Shown here in pieces: positions 9,200 to 20,252 of a DNA stretch of 64,000 nucleotides (the stretch's first letter is position 1; every line of letters starts with the position of its first letter). This stretch comes from Variovorax sp. J2L1-78 (GTDB taxonomy: Bacteria > Pseudomonadota > Gammaproteobacteria > Burkholderiales > Burkholderiaceae_C), in contig NZ_JASZYB010000003.1 in NCBI RefSeq assembly GCF_030317205.1, forward strand, positions 744,001-808,000, in the 5' to 3' direction. Both the position numbers and the translations under genes were made by a program. The notes below the pieces were generated by a model. The model had not been told where the DNA came from, made no database searches, and was given only the letters and a program-made list of their open reading frames with translations.

Positions 9200-9207
<8 letters not shown>
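8596..9207 (-). CDS. ampD: 1,6-anhydro-N-acetylmuramyl-L-alanine amidase
   Basis: A 203-residue cytoplasmic zinc amidase that removes the stem peptide from anhydromuropeptides during peptidoglycan recycling. It has an Amidase_2 fold. The zinc ligands are the His of LIVLHSIS, the His of AGHEHIAPGRKHDPG and the Asp of the same motif; a conserved Glu is in SVGIELEG. The ATG at 9207 overlaps the pilR stop by 8 bp (ATGAGTGA), which fixes the start; a longer N-terminal reading would run into pilR. Loss of AmpD derepresses ampC-type beta-lactamases in species that have AmpR; none is seen here. Confidence 0.94.
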
Positions 9208-10753
<1,546 letters not shown>

Positions 10754-10757
10754 GGCG

Positions 10758-12446
10758 TTATTGTGTCAGCCGCCCTTCGGCGGCCGCGAAGTGGACGAAG
10801 AAGGCGTTGCCTTCCGGACTGCCGCGCGCGACGAGGCAGCGCTCGTAGCCCATGGTGGCACCGTGCCGTTCGCAGAGTTCGCGGCACAGGAACAGGCCGA
10901 GGCCGCTCGACCGGCTCTCCGACGAGAAGAAGGGTTCGAACAGGTGCCGCTGCACCGCGGGGTCGAGCGGTGCGCCGTCGCTCCACACCTGCAGGCTGGC
11001 GCGCCCGGCCGTGCCGTTGCGCGTGTGGACCTGGATGGCGCCGTCGCTTGCGCTGGCGTAGCGCGCCGCGTTGTCCAGCAGGTTCACCAGGATGCGGCGC
11101 AGGTGCTCGACGTCGAATCGCACGTCGACCGCGCCGGCCTCGAGCACCACCTGCACGCCGCGGTGCGTCTGCTGCACCCACTCGTCGACCAGCGTGCGCA
11201 CCGTCGGATCGAGCGACAGCTGCTCGTCCAGCGGCAGCACGCGCTGCTGGCGCGCGCGCGCCACGTCGAGCACGTCGTCGACGATGCGTGCCAGCCGCTG
11301 CGCGTTCTGCTCGACCATCGCGGTGAGCTGGCGATGCGCCGGGTCGGTCAGGTCTTCGCTGAGCAGCGCGCTGGCCTGCGTGATCGCGGCCAGCGGGTTG
11401 CGGATCTCGTGTGCCACCGCCGCGGACATGCGGCCCATCGCCGCCAGCTTCTCGGTGCGGATGCGGGCCTCGAGCTCGCGCAGATCCTGCAGGAACATCA
11501 CGCACAGGCTGTCGTTGCGCCGGTCGCTCGACGGCGTGAGCCGGGTGCGCACCCGCACCTCGCGTGCCGGCCCCTGGGCCTGCGCCAGGGGCAGTTCGCG
11601 CGATTGCGCGGCTCGCCGCGAGAAGGTTCGCCCGGCCAGCGCGGCCAGTGGGCGCCAGGCCGGCTGCGACGCCAGCACGAAGGGCGGCGTCATCGACGCC
11701 AGGCCATGCCCGAGGATCACGTCGGCCGCCGGGTTGGCGGCATGCACCCGGCCGTCGGCGTCGATCACCAGTACGCCTTCGCTCAGCGTCTCGATCACCA
11801 GATCGTTCACCTGCGCATGCATCTGCGCCGCGCTGCGTCCGCGCTGCGCCAGCGCCTCTTCACGCGCCAGGCGCCGTGCGAGTTCGTGCGCCAGCAGCGC
11901 CACGACGAACAGGCCGGTGCCGGTGAGCGCCGCCTGCACGAAGCGCGCGCTGGCGTCGCCCGACGAATCGATCCAGCGCCAGCCCGCATCGGCCAGCAGG
12001 AGCAGCGTGACGGCCGCGCTGGTGCCCAGGCCCACGGTGACCGTGCCGAGCACCGCGCCCATCAGCACCGGCAGCGCGAACAGCGGCGTGTAGTTGATGC
12101 TGCCGACCTGCAGCACCTGCAGGGCGGTGAAGGTCGCCAGGTCGATGCCGATCGTCACCGCCCAGGCCGTGCCGAAGTTGCGGATCGGCGGACGGAAGGG
12201 CGCGAAGCGCGCACCCAGGAGTGCCGCGATCAGGTAGCCCGACGAGAGGCCGACCGCGATCCAGTGCACCGACTGGCCGATGGCATAGGTCACGAACTGC
12301 AGCAGCAGCAGCACGGCGGCCACGAAGCAGCGCGCCGTCATGAAACCGCGCCACAGACGCTGCAGCGCGGTGTCGCGTTCGGTGCGGGTATCGAGCGCGG
12401 CCCAGTCGGTCAGGGGGTCGCCGCGTGACCAGAGCAGGGAGGCCAC
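10758..12446 (-). CDS. pilS: PilS-like membrane sensor histidine kinase
   Basis: A 562-residue sensor kinase. About six hydrophobic helices fill the first ~190 residues, followed by a PAS-like segment (VIETLSEGVLVIDADGRV) near 220-320. The dimerisation helix carries the phospho-acceptor His in AAVAHEIRNPLAAIT, and the ATPase domain shows the N box (NLLDNAARYA) and the F/G2 boxes (FEPFFSSESRSSGLGLFL). The polytopic input domain fits PilS, which senses pilin in the membrane. It sits immediately upstream of the pilR-like regulator with a 4-bp gap, so the two are a cognate pair. The start is GTG at 12446. Confidence 0.88.
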   Translation of the reverse strand: MASLLWSRGDPLTDWAALDTRTERDTALQRLWRGFMTARCFVAAVLLLLQFVTYAIGQSVHWIAVGLSSGYLIAALLGARFAPFRPPIRNFGTAWAVTIGIDLATFTALQVLQVGSINYTPLFALPVLMGAVLGTVTVGLGTSAAVTLLLLADAGWRWIDSSGDASARFVQAALTGTGLFVVALLAHELARRLAREEALAQRGRSAAQMHAQVNDLVIETLSEGVLVIDADGRVHAANPAADVILGHGLASMTPPFVLASQPAWRPLAALAGRTFSRRAAQSRELPLAQAQGPAREVRVRTRLTPSSDRRNDSLCVMFLQDLRELEARIRTEKLAAMGRMSAAVAHEIRNPLAAITQASALLSEDLTDPAHRQLTAMVEQNAQRLARIVDDVLDVARARQQRVLPLDEQLSLDPTVRTLVDEWVQQTHRGVQVVLEAGAVDVRFDVEHLRRILVNLLDNAARYASASDGAIQVHTRNGTAGRASLQVWSDGAPLDPAVQRHLFEPFFSSESRSSGLGLFLCRELCERHGATMGYERCLVARGSPEGNAFFVHFAAAEGRLTQ

Positions 12447-12452
12447 AGCTTC

Positions 12453-12698
12453 TCAGCCTTCGGCCACGCGCCGATGTGCCGCGCTGCAGTACAGCGCACC
12501 GCCCGGTCCTGGCAGGGCGTCGGTCGCCGGCAGATGCAGGCCGCAGTGGGCGCAGCGCACCATCGCCTGCGGCGCCCCGACCGCGGGCGGCGCTGAACGC
12601 TTCGGCGCTGCGGCGCGTTCGCGTATCTCGTCTTGTCTGTTCTTGCGCCAGAGCCAGATACCGACCGCCACCACGAAGAGGACCAGCAGGTACTTCAT
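12453..12698 (-). CDS. Small membrane-anchored PP0621-type zinc-binding protein
   Basis: An 81-residue protein: one N-terminal transmembrane helix (KYLLVLFVVAVGIWLW) followed by a short basic stretch and a CxxC...C pattern (RCAHCGLHLPATDA...LYCSAAHR) that probably binds a metal. It matches the small PP0621-type family commonly found between pilS and the cytochrome-assembly-like gene in Burkholderiales. Its ATG overlaps the stop of the upstream ccsA-like gene by 4 bp (ATGA), fixing the start and implying translational coupling. The function is unknown. Confidence 0.8.
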   Translation of the reverse strand: MKYLLVLFVVAVGIWLWRKNRQDEIRERAAAPKRSAPPAVGAPQAMVRCAHCGLHLPATDALPGPGGALYCSAAHRRVAEG

Positions 12699-13504
12699 GC
12701 GGCGCCTCGTGCCAGCAGCACTTCGAGCACGAAGCGCGAGCCGACGTAAGCCAGCAGCAGGAGCGCGGCGCCCGCGTACAGCACGCGCCGTGCGGTGCGG
12801 CCGCGCCAGCCGAAGCGGGCGCGGCCGATCAGGAGCACCGCGAAGGTCAGCCAGGCCAGCACCGAGAACAGCGTCTTGTGGTCCCACTTCCAGACCTGTC
12901 CGGCGGCGCCGTAAAGCGTCTCGCTGAAGAGCAGGCCGGCCAGCAACGTGGCCGACAGCAGCACGAAGCCGGCGCTCACGAAGCGGAAGGTCAGGCGCTC
13001 CAGGGTGAGCAGCGGCACGCTGGCTTCCGGCTCGGTCGCCAGGCGGATCTGCTTCTCGGCGCGGGTCGTGAGCCAGGCATGCACCACCGCCGCGCCGAAC
13101 AGGCCGTACGACGCGATGCCCAGCGCCAGGTGCAGCGGCAGCCAGGGCGAGGCCGACACATGCAGCGGCGTGCCCGGGAACAGCACGGCCAGCAGCACGG
13201 CCAGCGCGCCCAGCCCGGCCAGGGTGCGGCGCACGGTGAGCTGCGGGAACATGCGGCTTTCAACGGCATACACCGTGAGCACGAGCCACGCCATGACCGA
13301 CAGCGCCGGCGCGAAGCCAAAGCGCGGCATGGCGCTGATCAGCCCGACGCCCAGCGCCAGTGCATGAAGCAGCCAGGCCAGGCCCAGTGCGGATTGGGTG
13401 GCTTGTCGGTTCAATCGGGGGGCCGCGGCGGCCGTCAAGGCATAGGCACCGGCAGTGGCGATGCCCAGTGCCACGCCGAGTGGGGAGGGGCTCGCTAAAA
13501 TCAT
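12695..13504 (-). CDS. CcsA/HemX-type cytochrome c assembly membrane protein
   Basis: A 269-residue polytopic inner-membrane protein with about eight hydrophobic segments. It carries the family's tryptophan-containing loop near QVWKWDHKTLFSVLAW, as in the CcsA/HemX/YpjD group that handles haem in cytochrome c maturation. It is shorter than true CcsA. The YpjD branch in proteobacteria is always next to ffh, as here: it is divergent from ffh with 110 bp between starts. The ATG at 13504 (MILASPSP) is preferred; an upstream start would cut into the shared promoter region. Its role in this organism is inferred only from family. Confidence 0.85.
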   Translation of the reverse strand: MILASPSPLGVALGIATAGAYALTAAAAPRLNRQATQSALGLAWLLHALALGVGLISAMPRFGFAPALSVMAWLVLTVYAVESRMFPQLTVRRTLAGLGALAVLLAVLFPGTPLHVSASPWLPLHLALGIASYGLFGAAVVHAWLTTRAEKQIRLATEPEASVPLLTLERLTFRFVSAGFVLLSATLLAGLLFSETLYGAAGQVWKWDHKTLFSVLAWLTFAVLLIGRARFGWRGRTARRVLYAGAALLLLAYVGSRFVLEVLLARGAA

Positions 13505-13614
13505 GCGGCGATGATAAGGGCTGGCCCGCAGCGCTCGTCGCACGTCGCAACGCCGCCCCGGCGTTTCGCCCCCAATTCATAGCGCCCGCGCCTGCGGGCC
13601 ACAAGGCACCTTCC

Positions 13615-14994
13615 ATGGCCACCGCGCTCACCGAAAAATTCTCCCGGCTCGTCAAGACGATGAGCGGGCAGGCCCGCATCACCGAAGCCAACGTGCAGGA
13701 CATGCTGCGCGAGGTGCGCATGGCGCTGCTCGAGGCCGACGTGGCCCTGCCCGTGGTGCGCGATTTCGTCGCGCGCGTGAAAGAGAAGGCGCTCGGCCAG
13801 GAAGTGCTCGGCTCGCTCAAGCCCGGCCAGGCGCTGGTCGGCATCGTCAACCGCGAACTCGCCGCCACCATGGGCGAGGGCATTTCCGACATCAACCTGG
13901 CAGCGCAGCCGCCGGCCGTCATCCTCATGGCCGGCCTGCAGGGCGCCGGCAAGACCACGACCACCGCCAAGCTGGCCAAGCACCTGATCGAGAAACGCAA
14001 GAAGAAGGTGCTGACCGTGTCGGGCGACGTCTACCGGCCCGCCGCCATCGAACAGTTGAAGACGGTGACCAAGCAGGCCGGCGCCGAGTGGTTCCCGAGC
14101 TCGGCCGACCAGAAGCCGATCGACATCGCGCGCGCCGCCATCGACCATGCGCGCCGGCACTTCTTCGACGTGCTGCTGGTCGACACCGCCGGCCGCCTGG
14201 CCATCGACGAAGTGCTGATGGACGAGATCAAGGCGCTGCACGCCGAGCTCAACCCGGTCGAGACGCTGTTCGTGGTCGACGCCATGCAGGGCCAGGACGC
14301 GGTGAACACCGCCAAGGCCTTCAAGGACGCACTGCCGCTCACCGGCATCATCCTGACCAAGACCGATGGCGACTCGCGCGGTGGCGCGGCACTGTCGGTG
14401 CGGCAGATCACCGGCGTGCCGATCAAGTTCGCCGGCACCAGCGAGAAGATCGACGGGCTCGAAGTGTTCGATGCCGAACGCCACGCCGGCCGCATCCTGG
14501 GCATGGGCGACATCGTTGCGCTGGTCGAGCAGGTCACGGCCGGCGTCGACGTCGCCGCGGCCCAGAAGCTTGCCGCCAAGGTCAAGAGCGGCGCCGGCTT
14601 CGACCTCAACGACTTCCTCGGCCAGCTGCAGCAGATGAAGCAGATGGGCGGCCTCTCCAGCCTGATGGACAAGCTGCCGCAGCAGATGGCCGCCAAGGCG
14701 ACCGAGGCCGACATGACCCGCGCCGAACGCGACATCCGCCGCAAGGAAGGGATCATCCAGAGCATGACCCCGCTGGAGCGACGCAAGCCCGAACTGCTCA
14801 AGGCCACCCGCAAGCGCCGCATCGCCGCCGGTGCCGGCGTGCAGGTTCAGGAGGTCAACCGCATGCTCAACGAGTTCGAGCAGATGCAGACCATGATGAA
14901 GAAGATGAAGGGCGGCGGCCTGATGAAGATGATGAAGAAGATGGGCGGCATGAAGGGGATGCCGGGCATGGGCGGGCCGAAGCTGCCGTTCTGA
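13615..14994 (+). CDS. ffh: Signal recognition particle GTPase Ffh
   Basis: A 459-residue SRP54 homologue that binds 4.5S RNA and signal sequences and delivers nascent membrane proteins to FtsY. The N domain is typical (LTEKFSRLVKTMSGQARI). The G domain has G1 GLQGAGKTTTTAKL, G3 DTAGRL and G4 TKTDGDSRGG. The C-terminal M domain is methionine-rich, ending in runs of Met, Lys and Gly. The ATG at 13615 has an AAGG upstream and aligns with the family N-terminus. Length is normal. No 4.5S RNA gene is evident nearby. Confidence 0.97.
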   Translation: MATALTEKFSRLVKTMSGQARITEANVQDMLREVRMALLEADVALPVVRDFVARVKEKALGQEVLGSLKPGQALVGIVNRELAATMGEGISDINLAAQPPAVILMAGLQGAGKTTTTAKLAKHLIEKRKKKVLTVSGDVYRPAAIEQLKTVTKQAGAEWFPSSADQKPIDIARAAIDHARRHFFDVLLVDTAGRLAIDEVLMDEIKALHAELNPVETLFVVDAMQGQDAVNTAKAFKDALPLTGIILTKTDGDSRGGAALSVRQITGVPIKFAGTSEKIDGLEVFDAERHAGRILGMGDIVALVEQVTAGVDVAAAQKLAAKVKSGAGFDLNDFLGQLQQMKQMGGLSSLMDKLPQQMAAKATEADMTRAERDIRRKEGIIQSMTPLERRKPELLKATRKRRIAAGAGVQVQEVNRMLNEFEQMQTMMKKMKGGGLMKMMKKMGGMKGMPGMGGPKLPF

Positions 14995-15052
14995 AACAGT
15001 TGCGCCGTGGTAGCCCGCCCGATGCCGTAGCGCGCCATCCATACGGGTTGCA

Positions 15053-15586
15053 ATGTCCAAGGATCTTCGCATCCGAGAAGTCGAACGGATCATCGAGGAT
15101 CTGACCGCGCGCCATCCGCAGCGTGCGGCCATCCCTGGCTCCCTGCTCGTTCAGCTTCGCACCGTGGCACCGCAGAACTACCTGGATGTTCTCCGGCGGC
15201 TCGGGCCGTGCGAAATAGCGGGGGACTTCCAGTTCCTGGGCCTCGCCGATCTGCCGGGAGAGAACGCCCTTCGGGAGGTCCCACGCATTGCGCTGGGTGT
15301 CGATTGGTGGCTCTTCGCCGTCTCGGGTACCGGTGACGCATGGCTGACGCGCCAGGCCGATGGCGGGCGCTCGGACATCGCGTTTCTCGATCATGACGAA
15401 GGGCCGGAAGCCACCGCGAAGCCGATGCACCTTGGCTTCCACCAGTGGCTCCAACTGGCGGATCTCATGGCGCAGGTCGAAGACGACGCAGACGTGCCGG
15501 CCGAGTCGCGCAGCGCCGAGATCACGGGCCTGCTCGAGGCGCTCAGTGGCGGACTCGCGACCCGGTTCCCGTACGCCGTCAGCTGA
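15053..15586 (+). CDS. Unrecognised 177-aa acidic cytoplasmic protein (SUKH-like?)
   Basis: No family is recognised with confidence. The protein is acidic and cytoplasmic (no signal or membrane segment). It has a helical N-terminus (IREVERIIEDLTARHP) and a central LGVDWWLFAVSGTGDAWLT segment. Near the end is an FLDHDEGPEAT...FHQWLQL pattern. That order (YLDVLRRLG, then a W-W-x-F strand region, then a D-H-E turn and a final helix starting with F) is reminiscent of SMI1/KNR4 (SUKH) proteins, many of which are immunity or regulatory proteins. This is a guess from layout only. It lies between ffh and opgH with no toxin partner visible. A terminator follows at 15602-15623. Confidence 0.6.
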   Translation: MSKDLRIREVERIIEDLTARHPQRAAIPGSLLVQLRTVAPQNYLDVLRRLGPCEIAGDFQFLGLADLPGENALREVPRIALGVDWWLFAVSGTGDAWLTRQADGGRSDIAFLDHDEGPEATAKPMHLGFHQWLQLADLMAQVEDDADVPAESRSAEITGLLEALSGGLATRFPYAVS

Positions 15587-15601
15587 CGAGCACCATGAAA
15601 A

Positions 15602-15623
15602 AAGCCGGCACGATGGCCGGCTT
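15602..15623 (-). terminator. Intrinsic terminator for opgH (possibly bidirectional)
   Basis: The arms AAGCCGGC (15602-15609) and GCCGGCTT (15616-15623) form an 8-bp stem with a 6-nt loop. The A-run at 15598-15603 becomes a T-run on the minus strand, downstream of the opgH stop at 15647. It also sits just after the convergent 177-aa gene. Confidence 0.8.
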
Positions 15624-15646
15624 GGTTCGAGAGGCGTGTAAGACGC

Positions 15647-17668
15647 TCAGGCCGTCGCGAGCGCCGGGCGCGCCAGCTTCAGCGCATGCATCCAGGCGCG
15701 GCGCAGGACGGCCGGCGAACGCGATTCCTCGGGGATCAGCAGCCAGCCGCGGTCGCGCAGCGTGGTGCCCAGCGCGATCTGGCTGGTCAGCACGGTCAGC
15801 GGGATCGCCAGCAGCAGCGGCAGGCCCACGGGCATCAGCCAGATCAGCGCGCTCGGGTCGATCAGCGCGATACCGACGGCCAGCACGGCGATGATCGCGG
15901 TCATCGGTGCCAGCTGCGAGAAGGCGATGCGCCACGGCACGGCGGCGGCTTCACGGGGAGGCGACTTCCAGTTCAGCTTGACGCCGGTGAGGGCGACGAC
16001 GACGAACAGCGAGTGCGCCAGCATGCGGACCGGGGCTTGCACGATGGCCAGGGCGCTTTCCAGCACCGAGCTCTTGAGCAGGCCACCCAGGCCGCCGAAC
16101 TGGCGTTGCTCGCCGCGCATCAGCACGGCGGCGATGCCCAGCACGCGCGGCAGGAACAGCAGGCTCAGCGTCCAGGCCCACAGGGCGGCCAGTTCGCCGG
16201 GCAGCACATGCCAGCTCGAAATCAGGCTCGAACCCGACAGCCACAGGGCGGTGCCCAGCGTCAGGAAGGCCAGCCACAGCGGGGCCGAAACGTAGGCCAT
16301 GGTGCCGGTCACGAACATCGCACGGTGCACCGGGTGGATGCCGGGCTCGGCCATCAGGCGGGCGTTCTGCAGGTTGCCCTGGCACCAGCGGCGGTCGCGC
16401 TGCAGTTCGGACAGCAGGTCCGGCGGTTGTTGCTCGTAGCTGCCGACCAGGTCGGACACCAGCCACACGTGGTAGCCGGCGCGGCGCATCAGGGCCGCTT
16501 CGACGAAGTCGTGCGACATGATGCCGCCCGACATGCCACCGGTGCCGGCGATCGGTGCCAGCGCGCAGTGGTCCATGAAGGGCTTGACGCGGATGATGGC
16601 GTTGTGGCCCCAGTAGTGCGATTCGCCCAGTTGCCAGAACTGCATGCCCAGCGTGAACAGGCGGCCCGTCACGCGGGAAGCGAATTGTTGGGCACGGGCG
16701 TGCAGCGTGACGTGGCCGATGGCCTGCGTCGCGGTCTGGATCACGCCGGCCGTCGGGTTGGCTTCCATCAGCTTGACCATCGCGGTCAGGCAGTCGCCGC
16801 TCATCACCGAGTCGGCGTCGAGCACGACCATGTACTTGTAGTCGTTGCCCCAGCGGCGGCAGAAGTCGGCCACGTTGCCGGCCTTGCGGTGCGTGCGGCG
16901 GGTGCGCAGGCGGTAGTAGACCTCGACCTGCGGCTGGTTCGGGCTCTCGGCCAGGGCGGCGCGCAGGTCTTCCCAGGCGGCGCGTTCGGCCTTGGCGGTC
17001 TCGGCGTCATAGCTGTCCGACAGCACGAACACGTCGAACTGCTTCGAATGGCCGGTGGCGGCGACCGATTCGCAGGTGGCACGCAGGCCGGCGAACACCG
17101 TGGCCACGTCCTCGTTGCAGATCGGCATGATGATCGCGGTGCGTGCTTCCGGGTTCATCGGGTGGTCGGCCACCTGCTTGACGGACAGCGCGTGCTTGTC
17201 ACCGCGCACGGAGACGTAGAAGCCCATCAGCGCGGTCACGAAGCCGGTGACGACCCAGCCGGACAGCAGGCCGTACAGGCCGATCTGGCCGTATTCGAGC
17301 CAGACGTTGTCGTAGTCGGGTTGCACGCCGGCGAACAGGATCGAGGCGATCACGGTGCTGAACAAGGCCAGCAGCATGAAGGCCAGGCGACGCTGCTTGG
17401 CGGCGCGTTGCCACGGTTGTTCCGGACCGAGTTCGACGGCTTGCTCGTGGGCGGTCTTGCCACCGGCGCCGAGCTTCACCAGCATGGCGGTGCCGATGCT
17501 GTTCCAGAAACCGCGCCAGGGGCGGGGCGCCATCGAGCCGCGGTTGATCGGCGGTGCGGTCAGGGCGTTCGGGTGGCGGTCCTCGCGAAACGCGCTGCGT
17601 GGCTGGCTGAGAGGGCCGAGGTCGGCGGGGGTCAAAACCTTCATCTGGGAGAAATCGTTTGGTTTCAT
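15647..17668 (-). CDS. opgH: Osmoregulated periplasmic glucan glucosyltransferase H
   Basis: A 673-residue inner-membrane GT2 glycosyltransferase that polymerises UDP-glucose into the beta-1,2 backbone of osmoregulated periplasmic glucans. Visible are the GT2 core acidic motif VVLDADSVMSGD and the product-channel motif QRDRRWCQGNLQN (QxxRW). At least six transmembrane helices flank the cytosolic domain (two before it, the rest after ~residue 430). The ATG at 17668 has GGTGAG six bases upstream. It is shorter at the N-terminus than the 847-aa E. coli protein. The usual partner opgG is not adjacent. A sigma-54-type promoter lies ~215 bp upstream (17895-17909), so regulation may involve the neighbouring GlrR-like activator. 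Confidence 0.93.
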   Translation of the reverse strand: MKPNDFSQMKVLTPADLGPLSQPRSAFREDRHPNALTAPPINRGSMAPRPWRGFWNSIGTAMLVKLGAGGKTAHEQAVELGPEQPWQRAAKQRRLAFMLLALFSTVIASILFAGVQPDYDNVWLEYGQIGLYGLLSGWVVTGFVTALMGFYVSVRGDKHALSVKQVADHPMNPEARTAIIMPICNEDVATVFAGLRATCESVAATGHSKQFDVFVLSDSYDAETAKAERAAWEDLRAALAESPNQPQVEVYYRLRTRRTHRKAGNVADFCRRWGNDYKYMVVLDADSVMSGDCLTAMVKLMEANPTAGVIQTATQAIGHVTLHARAQQFASRVTGRLFTLGMQFWQLGESHYWGHNAIIRVKPFMDHCALAPIAGTGGMSGGIMSHDFVEAALMRRAGYHVWLVSDLVGSYEQQPPDLLSELQRDRRWCQGNLQNARLMAEPGIHPVHRAMFVTGTMAYVSAPLWLAFLTLGTALWLSGSSLISSWHVLPGELAALWAWTLSLLFLPRVLGIAAVLMRGEQRQFGGLGGLLKSSVLESALAIVQAPVRMLAHSLFVVVALTGVKLNWKSPPREAAAVPWRIAFSQLAPMTAIIAVLAVGIALIDPSALIWLMPVGLPLLLAIPLTVLTSQIALGTTLRDRGWLLIPEESRSPAVLRRAWMHALKLARPALATA

Positions 17669-17775
17669 GTGCGGCTCACCAACGTTGCTTTTGAAGGGAA
17701 GAGGGGGTGTCGCCAATCGCTGGAAAGCGCTTGAAGACGCAGTCGGGGGCTGCGCCGCCCAATCCGTCGGATCCA

Positions 17776-17795
17776 GCCGCCAGGGGGCTGGCGGC
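17776..17795 (-). promoter_or_regulatory. Strong hairpin in the opgH leader
   Basis: The arms GCCGCCAG (17776-17783) and CTGGCGGC (17788-17795) form a perfect 8-bp GC stem with a 4-nt loop. No T-run follows in either direction, so it is more likely leader structure than a terminator. A shorter TGCGT/ACGCA hairpin lies upstream in the same leader, around 17818-17830. Confidence 0.55.
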
Positions 17796-17894
17796 ACGGG
17801 GACGCGAGAGGAGAACCTGCGTGGAACGCAAGCCATCACGCTGCGGACGCAGTGCAAAAGAAGGGTTGGAAGAGGCGGTCATGCCTCTACAAGG

Positions 17895-17909
17895 GCAATC
17901 GCCGTGCCA
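17895..17909 (-). promoter_or_regulatory. Sigma-54 (RpoN) promoter upstream of opgH
   Basis: The minus strand reads TGGCACG-GCGA-TTGC, an exact match to the core sigma-54 consensus TGGCACG-N4-TTGC, with GG and GC separated by 10 bp. Transcription would start around 17883 and run toward opgH. It lies ~100 bp downstream of an exact GlrR-type site, the usual enhancer arrangement. Confidence 0.75.
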
Positions 17910-18000
17910 GCAGGGAAAAGCGCTTTTAAATCAAAGGCTTAGCTGGAGAATTCAGGTGAAATTCCGGGGCGGACACCCGAAGGGGCGGGAAAACCCCTGT

Positions 18001-18045
18001 TTTTGTCGCCGAACCCCGACAAACTCGAAGGCTCCGGCGACAAAA
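18001..18045. repeat. 11-bp inverted repeat overlapping the GlrR-type site
   Basis: TTTTGTCGCCG (18001-18011) is repeated inverted as CGGCGACAAAA (18035-18045) with a 23-nt spacer. It lies right after the glrR stop. It has no T-run beyond the stem, so a simple terminator role is doubtful; it may extend the enhancer or act as a processing or stabilising stem. Confidence 0.6.
18004..18021. promoter_or_regulatory. GlrR-type enhancer site TGTC-N10-GACA
   Basis: The sequence TGTCGCCGAACCCCGACA is an exact TGTC-N10-GACA palindrome, the binding motif described for the enterobacterial activator GlrR at glmY. Its centre is about 128 bp upstream of the predicted sigma-54 start site, a normal distance for a bacterial enhancer, and it sits next to the glrR-like gene. 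Confidence 0.65.
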
Positions 18046-18063
18046 CTCAATGAAATCAACGAC

Positions 18064-19488
<1,425 letters not shown>

Positions 19489-19509
19489 GGACGGTCCTTC
19501 GTGCGCCGC

Positions 19510-20172
19510 TCAGGGCGTGGCAGGCTTGCTGCCGTTGCTTGGTGCGGGCGCATTGGGCCGGGCGAAGCTGCGCTCGATGGCGCGCAGCGCTTCGATCCGG
19601 TCGTTCAGCTGGTCGATGCGACGCTGGGCGTCGCGCGCCTGCTGGGCCTGGCGGTCGCGGTCGTCCTCGACCTTGCGTTGCTCCAGAAAGCGCGCGGCCA
19701 GGAGGCGCGCCAGCGGCTGCAGCGGTTGCGCATCGGCCGTCGGGTTCGAAATCACCCGCTGCAGCAGCCCGAGAGAACGCGCCAGGTCGGCCGGTGCGCG
19801 CGTCTGCGCCAGCACCAGGGCCACCTGCATCTGTACCAGTGGCGCGTCGCCTGGGTCGCCCAGCCGCGCCACCTCGGCGGCCAGCTCATTGGCGTTGAGC
19901 GAGCGCAGGCGGTCGGCGTAGGTGAGGACGGCTTCGGCCGGCGTGGCGCCGCGCAACGAGAAGGCCAGCGCCGGCTGGGTCGCTAGGGCGATCGGTTCGG
20001 CTTCCACCGGGGTCACGCGCACCACGGGCGGCGGGGGTGGTGCCGGCACGGGCGCCGGAGGCGGCGGCGGCGTCGGCGCGGGCGGCGGCGTGGTGCAGGC
20101 GCCCAGCAGGGTCAGCGACGACAGGGCGAGCGCCGAGGCAAGGGCCGGACAGCGGGCGAACGAAAAAGACAT
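19510..20172 (-). CDS. QseG-like outer-membrane lipoprotein
   Basis: A 220-residue lipoprotein. It has a signal peptide ending in a lipobox (LTLLGAC), then a proline-rich tether (long PPPPP/AP stretch, about residues 28-50). A helical C-terminal region follows with a coiled-coil stretch (EDDRDRQAQQARDAQRRIDQL) near 165-200. It sits between the sensor kinase and response regulator genes exactly where qseG lies in enterobacteria, where QseG binds and modulates GlrK. Position and architecture, rather than sequence identity, support the name. The ATG at 20172 begins the signal peptide. Confidence 0.75.
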   Translation of the reverse strand: MSFSFARCPALASALALSSLTLLGACTTPPPAPTPPPPPAPVPAPPPPPVVRVTPVEAEPIALATQPALAFSLRGATPAEAVLTYADRLRSLNANELAAEVARLGDPGDAPLVQMQVALVLAQTRAPADLARSLGLLQRVISNPTADAQPLQPLARLLAARFLEQRKVEDDRDRQAQQARDAQRRIDQLNDRIEALRAIERSFARPNAPAPSNGSKPATP

Positions 20173-20252
20173 GGTGCGGGACAGCGTGGGACGCGAGGTG
20201 TTCGAGGCGAGAAGGGCGAGAAGGGGCGGGGATGGCGCGGAGAGGGCGAGGC

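Larger units (their letters stand above)
17669..18063. other. 395-bp regulatory spacer between glrR and opgH
   Basis: No convincing protein gene lies here. On the minus strand it holds a GlrR-type enhancer site (18004-18021), a sigma-54 promoter (17895-17909) and a ~215-nt structured leader with a perfect 8-bp hairpin at 17776-17795, leading into opgH. The leader could also be a stand-alone small RNA, but I see no T-run terminator before opgH on that strand. Confidence 0.6.

Noticed and set aside
15686..17734. ~680-codon plus-strand frame antisense to opgH
   Set aside because: Low-complexity His/Arg/Gln/Gly composition; opgH is clearly the real gene.
17978..18005. Plus-strand intrinsic terminator AGGGG...CCCCT-GTTTTT
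   Set aside because: The stem is only 5 bp and no plus-strand gene lies upstream; it is too weak to list as a terminator.
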